Assembly: GCA_046152925.1 (NCBI GenBank)
Contig: JBJXFX010000032.1
Span: 51,918-115,917, forward strand
Length of the DNA stretch: 64,000 nt
Source of the DNA: CAMAUF01 sp046152925
Lineage (GTDB): Bacteria; Chloroflexota; Dehalococcoidia; Tepidiformales; Tepidiformaceae
Reading direction: 5' to 3'
The position numbers and the translations under genes are program-made. Below, one piece after another: positions 1 through 8,750 of the stretch; within the stretch, counting starts at the first letter, position 1; every line of letters starts with the position of its first letter. The notes under the pieces were generated by a model, which saw only the letters and a program-made list of their open reading frames with translations, made no database searches and was not told where the DNA came from.

Positions 1-408
1 CAGGCCGAGGCAGAAGGCAAGTACGTAGATGTGCCAGATTGCGACAACATCCAGGACCACGATCGCTGAGAGCACCACGGCCTGCACTGTGGCGAACGAC
101 TGCAGGACGACGAGCGTTTTCCGTTTCGGCAGCCGGTCCGCGAGCACGCCCCCGACCAGGGAGAGCAGCGTGAACGGCAGGAACTGCAACATCGTGACGA
201 AGCCGAGCGCCGCCGCGGAGCCCGTCAGTTGGAGCACGAGCCAGCCCTGGCCAACCGTCTGCATCCACGTGCCGATCAGCGACACGGCCTGGCCGAGGAA
301 GAAGAGCCGGTAGTTCGGCTCGGCGAGCGCGGAGAACTGGCGGGACGCGGCGCGCGCCACGAACTGGCGGGCGTGGCCCGCCCTGCGTGGCGCGGCCGTC
401 GACGCCAT
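1..408 (-). CDS. MFS transporter, N-terminal part (cut by window start)
   Basis: The reading frame is open from an ATG at 408 to the window edge, giving 136 residues. About 30 basic residues precede the motif NYRLFFLGQAVSLIGTWMQT, which is typical of the first helix of MFS_3 (enterobactin-exporter-like) permeases. The helix-2 region follows, then the loop GGVLADRLPKRKT, the conserved MFS cytoplasmic-loop motif. The family normally has about 400-420 residues, so roughly the first third is visible. The start codon follows directly on the TAA stop of the upstream ABC ATPase (TAAATG), so the gene ends the leftward peptide-transporter operon. The role is probably efflux or uptake linked to that operon; the substrate cannot be read from sequence. 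Confidence 0.85.
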   Translation of the reverse strand, partial: MASTAAPRRAGHARQFVARAASRQFSALAEPNYRLFFLGQAVSLIGTWMQTVGQGWLVLQLTGSAAALGFVTMLQFLPFTLLSLVGGVLADRLPKRKTLVVLQSFATVQAVVLSAIVVLDVVAIWHIYVLAFCLGL

Positions 409-1410
409 TTACTCCCCCAGCGCCCAGCATGCGGCGGCGTGGCCAGGTGCGTGCTCGGTGAGCACCGGCTCATCGGCCTTACATCGCGCCATCGCGATCG
501 GACAGCGTGTGTGGAACCGGCACCCGGAGGGCGGGTTGGATGGGCTCGGGATGTCGCCTTCCAGGAGCAACACCTGGCGCTTCGATTCCGCCACGGGGTC
601 GGGGACGGGGACAGCGGCGAGCAGCGCCTTGGTGTAAGGGTGAAGCGGTGTGCGGAAGAGGTCCTCGCTGGGCGCGACCTCGACAATCCTCCCCAAGTAC
701 ATCACCGCGACGCGATGGGAGATGTACCGGACCGTCGAGAGGTCGTGCGAGATGAAGAGGAAGCTGATGCCGAGGTCCGCCTGGAGGTCGCGGAGGAGGT
801 TGACCACCTGTGCACGGACCGAGACGTCGAGCGCAGAGGTCGGCTCATCGGCGACGACAAGGTCCGGCGAGAGCGCCAAAGCGCGGGCGATGCCGACGCG
901 CTGGCGCTGCCCACCGCTGAGCTGGTTGGGGAACCGCGACTTTGCGTCGGCGGGCAGCCCCACCCGCTGGAGAAGCTCGTCGACGCGTGCGGCACGGTCG
1001 CCCTTGGAGTACCACTTCATGACGTTGAGTGGCTCGGCGACGGAGTTGCCGATGGTGACGCGGGGGTCCAGCGAGGCGAGCGGGTCCTGGAACACCATCT
1101 GCACCCGGCGCCGATAGGCTTTTAGCTCGGGCCCACCGACGTGCGCGTAGTCTGCGTTGTCCATCAGGATGCCGCCAGCGCTCGGGTCCTCCAGCCGCAC
1201 GATCATGCGGCCGGTGGTGGTTTTGCCGCAGCCGGACTCTCCGACGAGTCCGAGCGTTTTGCCACGCTCGATCGTCAGGTCGACGCCATCGACGGCCCGC
1301 ACGACCCGGCTTTGGGACCCGAAGAGCCCCTTCCGTTGGAGGAAGTGCTTTTTGAGGTTGACGACGGACAGGAGCTTGGTGTCGGACGATTCAGCAGTCG
1401 CGTTCAGCAA
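409..1410 (-). CDS. Peptide/nickel-type ABC transporter ATP-binding protein (OppF/DppF-like)
   Basis: This is a 333-residue ATPase of the dipeptide/oligopeptide importer family. The sequence shows Walker A (GESGCGKTT), the signature [14 protein letters not shown], Walker B followed by DEPTSALD, and the H-loop histidine in FISHDLS. The C-terminal oligopeptide-transporter domain has the conserved cysteine pattern (GCRFHTRCP...C). The start is a TTG preceded by GGGAGG six bases upstream. It overlaps the end of the other ATPase gene by 20 bp, which suggests translational coupling. With its partner ATPase, two permeases and a binding protein it makes a complete ABC importer. The imported solute is unknown; oligopeptides, opines and other amide compounds are all possible for this family. 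Confidence 0.93.
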   Translation of the reverse strand: MLNATAESSDTKLLSVVNLKKHFLQRKGLFGSQSRVVRAVDGVDLTIERGKTLGLVGESGCGKTTTGRMIVRLEDPSAGGILMDNADYAHVGGPELKAYRRRVQMVFQDPLASLDPRVTIGNSVAEPLNVMKWYSKGDRAARVDELLQRVGLPADAKSRFPNQLSGGQRQRVGIARALALSPDLVVADEPTSALDVSVRAQVVNLLRDLQADLGISFLFISHDLSTVRYISHRVAVMYLGRIVEVAPSEDLFRTPLHPYTKALLAAVPVPDPVAESKRQVLLLEGDIPSPSNPPSGCRFHTRCPIAMARCKADEPVLTEHAPGHAAACWALGE

Positions 1411-2479
1411 GGAAGGCCTCCCAGGAGTCGATGTCGTTGCGAGGCGCTGCGACGCGCCAACAGGCCACGGCGTGGCCGGGGGCGATCTTGACGGGGCCGG
1501 GCACGCCGGCCTCGCAGAGGGCGACGGCGCTGGGGCAGCGGGCGGCGAACGCGCAGCCGCGAGGGAGTGCGGCGAGGTCGGGCGGGCTGCCCTCGATTTG
1601 GTAGAGCCGGTCGGGCTTTTCGCCGTCGACCGCCGGGATGGAGGCGAGGAGCCCCTTGGTGTACGGGTGTTTCGGGTTGCTGAAGATCTCCCGGACAGGC
1701 CCGATTTCCACGATGCGACCTGCGTACATGATCGCGACCCGGTGGGCGAAGCGGGCGACCAGCCCCATGTCGTGGGTCACGAGCATGACGGCCGACCGCG
1801 CTTGTTCCGCAATCCGCTTGAGGATCTCCACAACTTGCGCCTGGATGGTCACATCGAGCGCGGTGGTGGGTTCGTCGGCGATCAACAGGCGAGGTTGGCA
1901 GGCGACGGCCATCGCGATCAGCACGCGTTGCCGCATGCCGCCCGAAAGCTCGTGGGGGAAGGCGTCGAGGTTGCGGGCGGCATCGGGGATGCCGACCTGT
2001 TGCAGCGCCTCGAGCGCCCGCTGGCGTGCTTCGGTTGGGCCGAGGCCGAGGTGCATTTTGAGGGGCGCCGAAACTTGGTCGCCCACCTTCATCACGGGGT
2101 TGAGCGACATCATGGGGTCTTGGAACACCATGGTGACGGTCTTGCCGCGGACGCTGCGGAGCGCCGCCCCCTTGAGGGCGAGGAGGTCCTCGCCTTCGAG
2201 CAGGGCCCGGCCCGAGACGATCCGGCCGGGGTGGGCGACGAGTTGGAGGAGCGACATCGACATGACGCTCTTGCCCGACCCACTTTCCCCGACAACGGCG
2301 AGCCGCTCGCCGGGCTCGATGTCGAACGAGACATCGTTCACGGCCTGGACCACGCCCCTGCGTGTCTTGAACTCTACCGAGAGGTTCCGGACGCTGAGGA
2401 GTGGGATGGCTGGCCGCCCTGCGGGTGAGTGCGCGGGCCGTGAGGCCGCGGGCGGTGGGAGCACTGCGGTGGCTGACAT
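1391..2479 (-). CDS. Peptide-type ABC transporter ATP-binding protein (OppD/DppD-like)
   Basis: This 362-residue ATPase is the second nucleotide-binding subunit of the importer. Visible motifs are Walker [11 protein letters not shown], signature [13 protein letters not shown], Walker B with DEPTTALD, the H-loop in LVTHDMG, and the C-terminal oligopeptide-transporter extension with GCAFAARCP. The frame is open a further 100 codons upstream, but that stretch lies inside the permease gene and has no ABC similarity. The ATG at 2479 has a strong AGGAGG seven bases upstream and sits eight bases after the permease stop. The gene belongs to the leftward operon binding protein, permease B, permease C, ATPase D, ATPase F, MFS. 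Confidence 0.94.
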   Translation of the reverse strand: MSATAVLPPPAASRPAHSPAGRPAIPLLSVRNLSVEFKTRRGVVQAVNDVSFDIEPGERLAVVGESGSGKSVMSMSLLQLVAHPGRIVSGRALLEGEDLLALKGAALRSVRGKTVTMVFQDPMMSLNPVMKVGDQVSAPLKMHLGLGPTEARQRALEALQQVGIPDAARNLDAFPHELSGGMRQRVLIAMAVACQPRLLIADEPTTALDVTIQAQVVEILKRIAEQARSAVMLVTHDMGLVARFAHRVAIMYAGRIVEIGPVREIFSNPKHPYTKGLLASIPAVDGEKPDRLYQIEGSPPDLAALPRGCAFAARCPSAVALCEAGVPGPVKIAPGHAVACWRVAAPRNDIDSWEAFLAERDC

Positions 2480-2487
2480 CGATCCTC

Positions 2488-3384
2488 CTAGACGCCGAGG
2501 CGCGGGTCGAGTTGTTCGCGGATCCCGTCCGAGAAGAGGTGCAGGGCGACCGAGACCATAGCGATCACGAGGCCAGGGATGGTGGAGATCCACCAGGCGT
2601 CCTGAAGGTACTGCCGGCCTTCGCTCACCAGGTTGCCGAGCGATGGGTCCGGCGGGACGAGACCGAGGCCGAGGAAGCTCAGCGCCGCCTCCGCGAGGAT
2701 CGCGTTCGACGCGTAAATGCTGGCGACGACGACCATCGGGGCGATCGTGTTCGGGAAGACGTGCTTCCGGAGCATCCAAAGTGTAGAGGCCGACGACATC
2801 CGGGCCGCGTCCATGTAGGTCCTGCTCTTCAGGCTGAGGGCGAGCGAGCGCTGCAAGCGGATGGCCCTTGGGGCGTCCGCGATGGCGAGTGCCGCGATCA
2901 CCTGCGTGAGCCCCGGGCCGAAGATGGCCACGACGCCAATCGCCAAGAGCAACGAGGGGAACGCGAGGAAGACGTCGACGATGGCGGAGACGGCCGTGTC
3001 GACCGTCTTGCCCATGAAGCCCGCCAGCGTCCCGATGACCATCCCGGCCACCAGCGCGAGGCCGGCGGCCGAGAAGCCAACGATCAGTGAAACCTGAAGG
3101 CCGGCGAGCGTCCGGCTGAAGATGTCGCGGCCGAGCTTGTCCGTCCCGAATGGATGCGCGGCCGATGGGCCCTCCAGACTGACGAGGATGTCGGGCTTCA
3201 GTGGGTGTGGGATCGGAAGGACGGGCGCAGCGAGGGCGAGCGCGACCACGGGGAGGAGGATTGCAGCCCCGACGACGTTGTTCCGGTTTGAAAGGAACGC
3301 CTTTAGGAACGGGGGGAGCCGAAGGGCCCGGCCGACGGGCTGGGGCCTTCGGACGGTCGCCGGCGCGCCGACGGAGTACTGCAT
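2488..3384 (-). CDS. Peptide-type ABC transporter permease (DppC-like)
   Basis: This is a 298-residue inner-membrane permease of the DppC/OppC family. It has an N-terminal cytoplasmic tail with the family helix FLSNRNNVVGAAILLPVV, the periplasmic segment HPFGTDKLGRDIFSR (a DppC hallmark) and the EAA loop EAALSFLGLGLVPPDPSLG near the end. Length is normal for the family. The ATG has AGGAGA upstream, and the start lies nine bases after the stop of the DppB-like gene. It forms the transmembrane channel with that protein. Confidence 0.93.
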   Translation of the reverse strand: MQYSVGAPATVRRPQPVGRALRLPPFLKAFLSNRNNVVGAAILLPVVALALAAPVLPIPHPLKPDILVSLEGPSAAHPFGTDKLGRDIFSRTLAGLQVSLIVGFSAAGLALVAGMVIGTLAGFMGKTVDTAVSAIVDVFLAFPSLLLAIGVVAIFGPGLTQVIAALAIADAPRAIRLQRSLALSLKSRTYMDAARMSSASTLWMLRKHVFPNTIAPMVVVASIYASNAILAEAALSFLGLGLVPPDPSLGNLVSEGRQYLQDAWWISTIPGLVIAMVSVALHLFSDGIREQLDPRLGV

Positions 3385-3393
3385 GGCTGTCTC

Positions 3394-4344
3394 CTAGCTC
3401 AGGCGGACCCGCGGGTCGACGCGGGTATAGACGATGTCGGTGAGGAAGTTGACGAGGATGAAGAGGAGGGCGAAGACGAGGATCACGCCCTGGACGACCG
3501 GGTAGTCGCGGGCTGAGATGGATTGGACAAGCGCCGTCCCCATGCCGGGGATGCTGAAGATGTTCTCGATGATCACGGTCCCGCCGAGCAGCCGCCCGAC
3601 GCTGAGGCCAGTGACGGTGACGATGGGAAGCGCCGAGTTCTTCAGCGCGTGCTTGAAGAGCACGGTCATCTCGGGGGTGCCGACGGCTCGCGCCGTGCGC
3701 ACGTAGTCGTCTTGCAGCGAATCGAGCACGGCCGTCCGCGTGACGCGGGCGACTGACGCGATCTGTGCGAGCCCAAGGACCGCCACCGGCAGCGCCAGAC
3801 GATGCGCGGCGGCTAGGGGGTCGCTCCAGGGGATCGCGCCGCTGACCGGGAAGAGGTCCAGCTTGAGCGAGAGGAAGAGGATGGCGACGAGCGCTACCCA
3901 GAAGGAGGGCATCGTGTCGATGCCCATGGCGAAGCCGGTGAGCCCGGAGTCGGCGCCGATCTTGCCCCGCGAGCGGGCATAGGCTGCCAGCGCCCCGATG
4001 GGGACGGCGATCGCCGTCCCCAAGATGACGCTGAGGAGGGCGATCACCGCCGTCACCGGCAGCGCCTCCCCGACGACTTCCGTGACGGGGAGCCCGGTAT
4101 GGATCGAGGCGCCGAGGTCGAATGTGACCAGGTCGCCAAGGTAGCGCGCGTATTGCGCGCCGATCGACCCGTTCACGCCGAGGCGTTCGCGAAGCGCCTC
4201 AAGCGCCTCGGCGCCGGCGTTGTCGCCGCCGATCGCGGCCGCTGGGTCGCCCGGGATCAAGCGGATCATGAGGAAGACCAGCGTCACGATCCCGAGCAGC
4301 GTTGGGAGTAGCGCCAGCGAGCGCTTGCCGATGTAGCCGGTCAT
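3394..4344 (-). CDS. Peptide-type ABC transporter permease (DppB-like)
   Basis: This is a 316-residue permease of the DppB/OppB family. It starts with the classic first helix (KRSLALLPTLLGIVTLVFLM) followed by IRLIPGDPAAA. The EAA region shows DYVRTARAVGTPE, and the C-terminus ends in the typical YTRVDPRVRLS. The true start is the ATG at 4344, which overlaps the TGA of the binding-protein gene as ATGA. The longer open frame upstream lies inside that gene. Length matches DppB (306-339 residues). It pairs with the DppC-like permease. Confidence 0.93.
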   Translation of the reverse strand: MTGYIGKRSLALLPTLLGIVTLVFLMIRLIPGDPAAAIGGDNAGAEALEALRERLGVNGSIGAQYARYLGDLVTFDLGASIHTGLPVTEVVGEALPVTAVIALLSVILGTAIAVPIGALAAYARSRGKIGADSGLTGFAMGIDTMPSFWVALVAILFLSLKLDLFPVSGAIPWSDPLAAAHRLALPVAVLGLAQIASVARVTRTAVLDSLQDDYVRTARAVGTPEMTVLFKHALKNSALPIVTVTGLSVGRLLGGTVIIENIFSIPGMGTALVQSISARDYPVVQGVILVFALLFILVNFLTDIVYTRVDPRVRLS

Positions 4345-5993
4345 GCGTGTTCCTCGATCTGGACTGGGTACCAGTTCACGACCGCGAGCTTGTCGATCAC
4401 GAGGTTTTTCACCCAGGGATAGGCGGCCCAATAGACCGTCGCGGTGGCGAGCGGGATGTAGGGCAGGTCGGTCATCGCGATCTGCTGGACTTCGGCGTAG
4501 AGCGCCTTCCGCTTCTCCGTGTTGAGCTCGGCGCGAGCCGCTTCAAGCTTGGCGGTGAGGGCCGGGTTGTTGTACTTCGCGCCGTTCAGGCCCTTTGGCA
4601 CGACGTTGTCGGGGTGGAGGTAGCCGAAGAGCAGCGTGTCGGGGTTGACGGCGGGGTAGAGGCGGCCGGTCATCTGGTAGTCGCCGCTGTTGCGCCGCTT
4701 GTTCCAGATGGCCGTTTCCATGAGCTCGAAATCGATCTTGACGCCGATTTCCGCGAGCTGGGCCTGGCGCAGGAGGAGGTCTTCGGAGGCGCCGGTTGTG
4801 CTCGTCAGGATCTGCTTCACCTGGAGGCCGCTGCCGTGGCCGGCCTGCTTGAGGAGGTCTTTCGCCTTCGCGGGGTCGTATTTGTACTGCGGCAACCCCT
4901 TCGCGTAGACGGGCATGAAGGACGGCAGGATGGAATCCGAGGGCTTCGCCGTGTACGGGGTCAGCTTCTTCGAGATGGCGTCGTTGTCGATCCCGTAGGC
5001 GATCGCCTGGCGGACGCGCGGGTCGGCGAACGGAGCGAAGTCGGGGTTCATGATCCAAAGGTTGTTCGCGTAGTCCTCAGACTTGTGGAGGACGAGCCGC
5101 GTGTCCTTGGCAAGCCGCTCGATGATCTCGGTGTTGCGGCCGATGTTCATCGCGACCGTGACCTCCTTGTTGCTCAAGGCGGTCTCCGCGGCGGCGGTGT
5201 CTTTGATCAGGTTGAACCGGATGCGCTCCAGCGTGGGCTTGCCCTTGTAGTAGCCGGCATGCCCTTCAAGCACCATGTGGGAGTTTGCCACCCACTCCTT
5301 GAAGGCGAAGGGGCCGGTCCCGACTGGGTTGCGGGGGTACTGGTCGCCGTACTTCTCGATCGCTTCCTTCTTGACGATTTGGCCCTGGTGGTAGTTGCCG
5401 ACCTGGTAAAGGAAGTTCGCGTCGGGGGTCTTCAGGGTGATCGTGACGGTGAAGTCGTTCGGCGTCTCGATGCTTGCGATGTTGTTGAACTCGGCCCGGT
5501 AGGTCGATTTCGTTGCCTCAGCCAGGATCCGGTCGTACGAGTACTTCACGTCCTTGGAGGTGAACTTGCCGAAGTCCTGGTGCCACATCGCGTTCTCGAC
5601 GAGCTTGAACGTATAGCTCTTGCCGTCCGGGGTGACGGTCCAGCTCTGCGCGAGGTCCGGGATTGGCTCGCCGGTGCGCGGGTCGAAGCTGGTCAGGCCG
5701 CTATAGACGTTGAACGCGATGTTCTCGGTCTCGATCCGGAAGAGAAAGGCGGGGTCGAAGCCGGTCGGCTCGTCGTATTGGCGGACGACGAGGGTCTGGT
5801 CGGCGGCGAGCTTCTTGACGGTGTCGGGTGTCGCCTGGACGCCGGGTCGCGTCGCTTCGGTGGTCGCTTCGCCGCCCGACTCGTCGTCATCATCCCCGCA
5901 GGAGATGGAGGCGACACTGAGCGCGGCAAGCGCCGATGCCCCCGCGGCGCCTTTCAGGAACGTCCGCCGAGTGGTGGTCCGGTGGTTAGTCAT
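4341..5993 (-). CDS. ABC transporter substrate-binding protein, SBP_bac_5 family, Tat lipoprotein
   Basis: This is a 550-residue extracytoplasmic solute-binding protein. The N-terminus has a Tat motif (RRTFLKG, residues 9-15), a hydrophobic stretch and a cysteine at residue 32 followed by an Asp-rich linker, consistent with a Tat-exported lipoprotein. The lipobox (ASISC) is not canonical. The body has the family-5 signatures NTEIIERLAKD and FADPRVRQAIAYGIDNDA. The ATG at 5993 has GGAGGAG upstream; an earlier in-frame start would run into the preceding gene. A strong GC-rich hairpin separates it from the hydrolase upstream, which may set binding-protein levels apart from the rest of the operon. 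The ligand is unknown. Confidence 0.92.
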   Translation of the reverse strand: MTNHRTTTRRTFLKGAAGASALAALSVASISCGDDDDESGGEATTEATRPGVQATPDTVKKLAADQTLVVRQYDEPTGFDPAFLFRIETENIAFNVYSGLTSFDPRTGEPIPDLAQSWTVTPDGKSYTFKLVENAMWHQDFGKFTSKDVKYSYDRILAEATKSTYRAEFNNIASIETPNDFTVTITLKTPDANFLYQVGNYHQGQIVKKEAIEKYGDQYPRNPVGTGPFAFKEWVANSHMVLEGHAGYYKGKPTLERIRFNLIKDTAAAETALSNKEVTVAMNIGRNTEIIERLAKDTRLVLHKSEDYANNLWIMNPDFAPFADPRVRQAIAYGIDNDAISKKLTPYTAKPSDSILPSFMPVYAKGLPQYKYDPAKAKDLLKQAGHGSGLQVKQILTSTTGASEDLLLRQAQLAEIGVKIDFELMETAIWNKRRNSGDYQMTGRLYPAVNPDTLLFGYLHPDNVVPKGLNGAKYNNPALTAKLEAARAELNTEKRKALYAEVQQIAMTDLPYIPLATATVYWAAYPWVKNLVIDKLAVVNWYPVQIEEHA

Positions 5994-6020
5994 CTCTTTC
6001 GTCTCCTCCCTGGGATGGAA

Positions 6021-6042
6021 GGGGGCCCGGTGCAGGGCCCCC
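6021..6042 (-). promoter_or_regulatory. GC hairpin between hydrolase and binding-protein genes
   Basis: A perfect 8-bp inverted repeat (GGGGGCCC, six-base loop, GGGCCCCC) lies in the 67-bp gap between the cysteine-hydrolase stop and the binding-protein start. There is no T-run on the minus strand, so it is a poor terminator. It could be an mRNA-stabilising or processing hairpin that raises binding-protein transcript levels, as seen in other ABC operons. That role is inferred. Confidence 0.5.
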
Positions 6043-6060
6043 GCTGCCGGTTTCTGGTCC

Positions 6061-6798
6061 TTAGGCGAGCGCACCCACGAGGGCGGGCTTGCCGAGCGAA
6101 ATCGTTTGGAAGTAGGCCGCCGCCTCCGGGATGGAGATCACGTCGGCGTACTTCTGGTTCATGTCGAAGAGGTTGATGTAGTGCGAGGACTCCGTGCGGT
6201 CGAAGCAGCACTCTTCGACGACGCCCATCGCGTAGCGGTGGGTCGCGCCGTCGACCACGGAGGCGCGAACGCAGCCGCTCGTGGTCTCGCCACAGGCGAT
6301 CACGGTGTCGACGCCGTGGTAGTTGAGGTGGAACGAGAGCGGCGTGCCCTGGAACGCGCTGGCGGCGGCCTTCTGGATGATGAGGTCGCCATCGAGCGGG
6401 GCGATCTCATCGACGATGACGTTCGCCTTGGCGCGTTCTTCGGGGGTGAGGTTGGCGAGGCGTTCGCGGTTCGCACGGCGGCCCCAGGGGACGAAGCCCT
6501 TCTCCATCCCGTGCACATAGATCACCGGGACGTCGTTGCTGCGGGCGTGGCGGATGAGCTCGACGGTCTTGTCGATGGCTTCCCAGCCTTCAAGGCCACA
6601 GCTCATCGGCCACTTCTTGATGGAGTCGAAGAACGGCTGCCGCTCAAGGCCGAGGACGCTGTAGTAGTCATCGATGACGAGGAGCACGGGGTTCTTGCCG
6701 AAGCCGAACAGCTCCTTCTTGTCGTAGCCGGCCCGCAGGTGTGCGCGGTCCCGCTCCGAGAGGTAGGGCTCCCAGCTTCGGCCGATCGAATAGGACAT
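6061..6798 (-). CDS. Cysteine hydrolase, isochorismatase / N-carbamoylsarcosine amidase family (paralogue 1)
   Basis: This 245-residue hydrolase belongs to the isochorismatase-like superfamily, which cleaves amide or carbamoyl bonds through a Cys-Lys-Asp triad. The triad is visible as Asp43 (LVIDDYYS), Lys143 (IIQKAAASAFQGT) and Cys176 in GETTSGCVRAS. The TTSGCVRA form and the downstream YADV segment resemble carbamoylsarcosine or maleamate amidases rather than true isochorismatase. The ATG has AGGAGG nine bases upstream. It is the first gene of the leftward operon and is related to the hydrolase at 8023, across the operator region. Likely role: hydrolysis of an amide taken up by the adjacent ABC importer; substrate not known. 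Confidence 0.88.
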   Translation of the reverse strand: MSYSIGRSWEPYLSERDRAHLRAGYDKKELFGFGKNPVLLVIDDYYSVLGLERQPFFDSIKKWPMSCGLEGWEAIDKTVELIRHARSNDVPVIYVHGMEKGFVPWGRRANRERLANLTPEERAKANVIVDEIAPLDGDLIIQKAAASAFQGTPLSFHLNYHGVDTVIACGETTSGCVRASVVDGATHRYAMGVVEECCFDRTESSHYINLFDMNQKYADVISIPEAAAYFQTISLGKPALVGALA

Positions 6799-6945
6799 GT
6801 TCTGGACCTCCTGAGACTCGCTGACGGCTGGTGCGCGGACCGTTTCCGCGAACCCCCACCGCGTGTGGGGTCTTGCCGTGTCTCAGAGGTAAGCGCCTGG
6901 CCGTTGCGGCCATGTTCCGGGCCCGTTTCGGTCACGTTAAACACG

Positions 6946-6962
6946 TGCTATAGCAGTTAATT
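6946..6962. promoter_or_regulatory. Operator-like repeat, copy 1 (TGCTATAGCAGTTAATT)
   Basis: It contains the perfect 10-bp palindrome TGCTATAGCA followed by GTTAATT. It matches the second copy at 6989-7005 in 15 of 17 positions. The start-to-start distance is 43 bp, about four helical turns, so both copies would face the same side of the DNA. Both lie in the 290-bp divergent promoter region. They are probably bound by a locus regulator, perhaps the MarR protein encoded at 9929-10477 (inferred). Confidence 0.6.
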
Positions 6963-6983
6963 CTGGTCTCTGGAATACCGTCT

Positions 6984-7005
6984 TTACCTGCTATAACAGG
7001 TAATT
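6984..7005. promoter_or_regulatory. Operator-like repeat, copy 2 (near-perfect 20-bp palindrome)
   Basis: TTACCTGCTATAACAGGTAA at 6984-7003 is a 20-bp inverted repeat with one mismatched pair. It contains the second copy of the TGCTATA-CAG-TAATT motif. It lies 84 bp before the rightward start at 7089 and within the leader of the leftward operon. Size and symmetry suit a dimeric winged-helix regulator such as MarR or GntR. Confidence 0.65.
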
Positions 7006-7088
7006 CATGCAGCGGAAACGGGGCCGACACGTGGCCGTAATCCGCTGGGCCTAGGGTCGGGGCACGCTGCCAGGAGGGGGCCAAGACG

Positions 7089-7988
7089 ATGACCGAGGTC
7101 ACGGAACGGTTCGACTCCACCAAGCTTGCCATGGTTGATGTGGCGGGGACGGCGACGCGGTACTGGGCCGGCGGGGAGGGCGAGCCGCTCGCCCTCTTCC
7201 ACGGCGGGCACTTCGCTTCCCTTTATTCGCTCGACGCCTGGAGCCTCGCCCTGCCACTGCTGACGACGCGGTTCCGCGTTGTCGCGATCGATAAGCTCGG
7301 TCAAGGCTTCACAGATAACCCGCCCACGCCGGCCCACTACACCTTCGACGCCCTGCTCGACCATTCCATCGCGACCCTCGATGCGCTTGGGATCCAGGGG
7401 GCGCATCTCGCTGGCCACTCGCGGGGGGCGCTGCTCGTGGCCGCGATTGCGCTCAAACGGCCGGACCTGGTGAAGAGCTTGGTCTTGGTCAGCACCAACA
7501 CGTTGGCCCCAGACGATGCGCGCTACCCCGGCGCCGCCTTCTACCAAGACGTCGAACGGCGGACGCCGCCAGGTCCGCCGACCCGCGAATCCGTGCGGAT
7601 GGAACCCGACGCCCAGGCGTTCGACACCGGCCAGGTGACGGACGACTTCGTCGGCCGGCTGCTCGAGGTCGCACTGCTCCCCAAATCGCTCGCCGCGAAG
7701 GAGGTGATGACAACCGCGAGCGACGCGATCTGGATGCCGAGTCTCGCGCAGGCGAAGGCCGCGACGTTGGCGGCGATCGACGAGAGCGGCTTGCCCTGTC
7801 CGGCGATCATCATCTGGGGCCGAAACGACAAGTCCGCGTTCCTCCCGCTTGCGCCTATCCTCTTCGACCGGATCGCCGCAAGAACGCCCGACTGCGCAAT
7901 GCACGTCGTCAATGGCTCCGGCCACTACGTCTTTCGCGAGCAGCCGGAGGCGTTTGCGCGCGCCGTGACGTCGTTCTGCCTCCGCTGA
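7089..7988 (+). CDS. Alpha/beta hydrolase (C-C or amide hydrolase type)
   Basis: This is a 299-residue alpha/beta-hydrolase-fold enzyme. The oxyanion loop is LFHGGHF and the nucleophile is Ser111 in the elbow GHSRG. The acid is probably Asp in IIWGRNDKSA, and the base is His in VVNGSGHYVF. The organisation resembles meta-cleavage-product hydrolases and N-formylmaleamate deformylase (NicD). The start has AGGAGGGGG about eight bases upstream. It begins the rightward arm of the locus, followed 34 bp later by a cysteine hydrolase, then an MFS transporter. The order hydrolase, amidase, MFS, MarR recalls nicotinate-degradation clusters, but no pyridine hydroxylase or dioxygenase is present, so that pathway is not supported. 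Confidence 0.85.
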   Translation: MTEVTERFDSTKLAMVDVAGTATRYWAGGEGEPLALFHGGHFASLYSLDAWSLALPLLTTRFRVVAIDKLGQGFTDNPPTPAHYTFDALLDHSIATLDALGIQGAHLAGHSRGALLVAAIALKRPDLVKSLVLVSTNTLAPDDARYPGAAFYQDVERRTPPGPPTRESVRMEPDAQAFDTGQVTDDFVGRLLEVALLPKSLAAKEVMTTASDAIWMPSLAQAKAATLAAIDESGLPCPAIIIWGRNDKSAFLPLAPILFDRIAARTPDCAMHVVNGSGHYVFREQPEAFARAVTSFCLR

Positions 7989-8022
7989 CACCAAACCCAC
8001 TTTGCAAGGAGAAACAACCGCA

Positions 8023-8721
8023 ATGCCAAAGCCCTGGGATGGGATCGTCCCCAACGTCGACGCCAACTCGTTCCGCAAAGACTCGGAGTTCATCGAGCGG
8101 CCGATCAGTGCTGGCGGCAAGCCGGCGCTGGTCATCATTGACATGACCTACGCCTTCGTCGACAGCCGCTACCCAACCGGGTGGAGCGAGACCGGATATC
8201 CCGCCGTCGACGCGAACGCGAAGCTGCTCGCTGCCGCGCGCAAGCTCGGCGTCCCGGTGTACTTCACCAAGGCGTACCCCGAGACCGACTACATGCCGAC
8301 TCCTTCGCAGCGCGGGCGCTGGAAGATGGGCAACCGGGCGGCCCCGAGCCTGGACCTCCCTCCGGGAGACGTCATTGTGGAGGAAATCGCGCCGATCGAA
8401 GGCGAGGTCGTGATCGACAAGGGTTCGAAGCCGAGCGGGTTCTTCGGGACGCCGCTCTCGTCGCTCCTCGTCTTCGAAGGGGTCGACACCTGCATCGTGA
8501 CGGGCATGACGACGAGCGGCTGCGTGCGCGCGACCGTCCTCGACGCTTTCCAATACAACTACCACGTCATCATCCCGCACGAGGCGTCGGCCGACCGCAG
8601 CCAGCTCTCGCACGCCGTCAGCCTGTTCGACATGCACATGAAGTACGCGGATGTGGCGAGCGTGGATGAGACGATCGCGTACATGGAACGCGTGGCGGGC
8701 CAGGTTGCCGCAGCGGCCTGA
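8023..8721 (+). CDS. Cysteine hydrolase, isochorismatase / N-carbamoylsarcosine amidase family (paralogue 2)
   Basis: This is a 232-residue member of the same family as the gene at 6061. Triad residues are Asp40 (LVIIDMTYAF), Lys133 (VVIDKGSKPSGFFGT) and Cys167 (GMTTSGCVRAT). Both proteins share the C-terminal pattern LFDM..KYADV. The ATG at 8023 is preceded by AAGGAG; an in-frame TTG at 8002 lies before that site and is unlikely. The paralogue may take a different step of the same pathway or form a mixed oligomer with the first. It is followed 29 bp later by an MFS transporter gene. Confidence 0.88.
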   Translation: MPKPWDGIVPNVDANSFRKDSEFIERPISAGGKPALVIIDMTYAFVDSRYPTGWSETGYPAVDANAKLLAAARKLGVPVYFTKAYPETDYMPTPSQRGRWKMGNRAAPSLDLPPGDVIVEEIAPIEGEVVIDKGSKPSGFFGTPLSSLLVFEGVDTCIVTGMTTSGCVRATVLDAFQYNYHVIIPHEASADRSQLSHAVSLFDMHMKYADVASVDETIAYMERVAGQVAAAA

Positions 8722-8750
8722 GTCCTTGGTTGCCGGAAGGGTGTAGCGCC

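Noticed and set aside
4302..6176. Plus-strand open frame of 624 codons
   Set aside because: It is the antisense shadow of the binding-protein gene; high GC keeps the opposite frame open. It is rich in Val, Asp and Arg without any motif.
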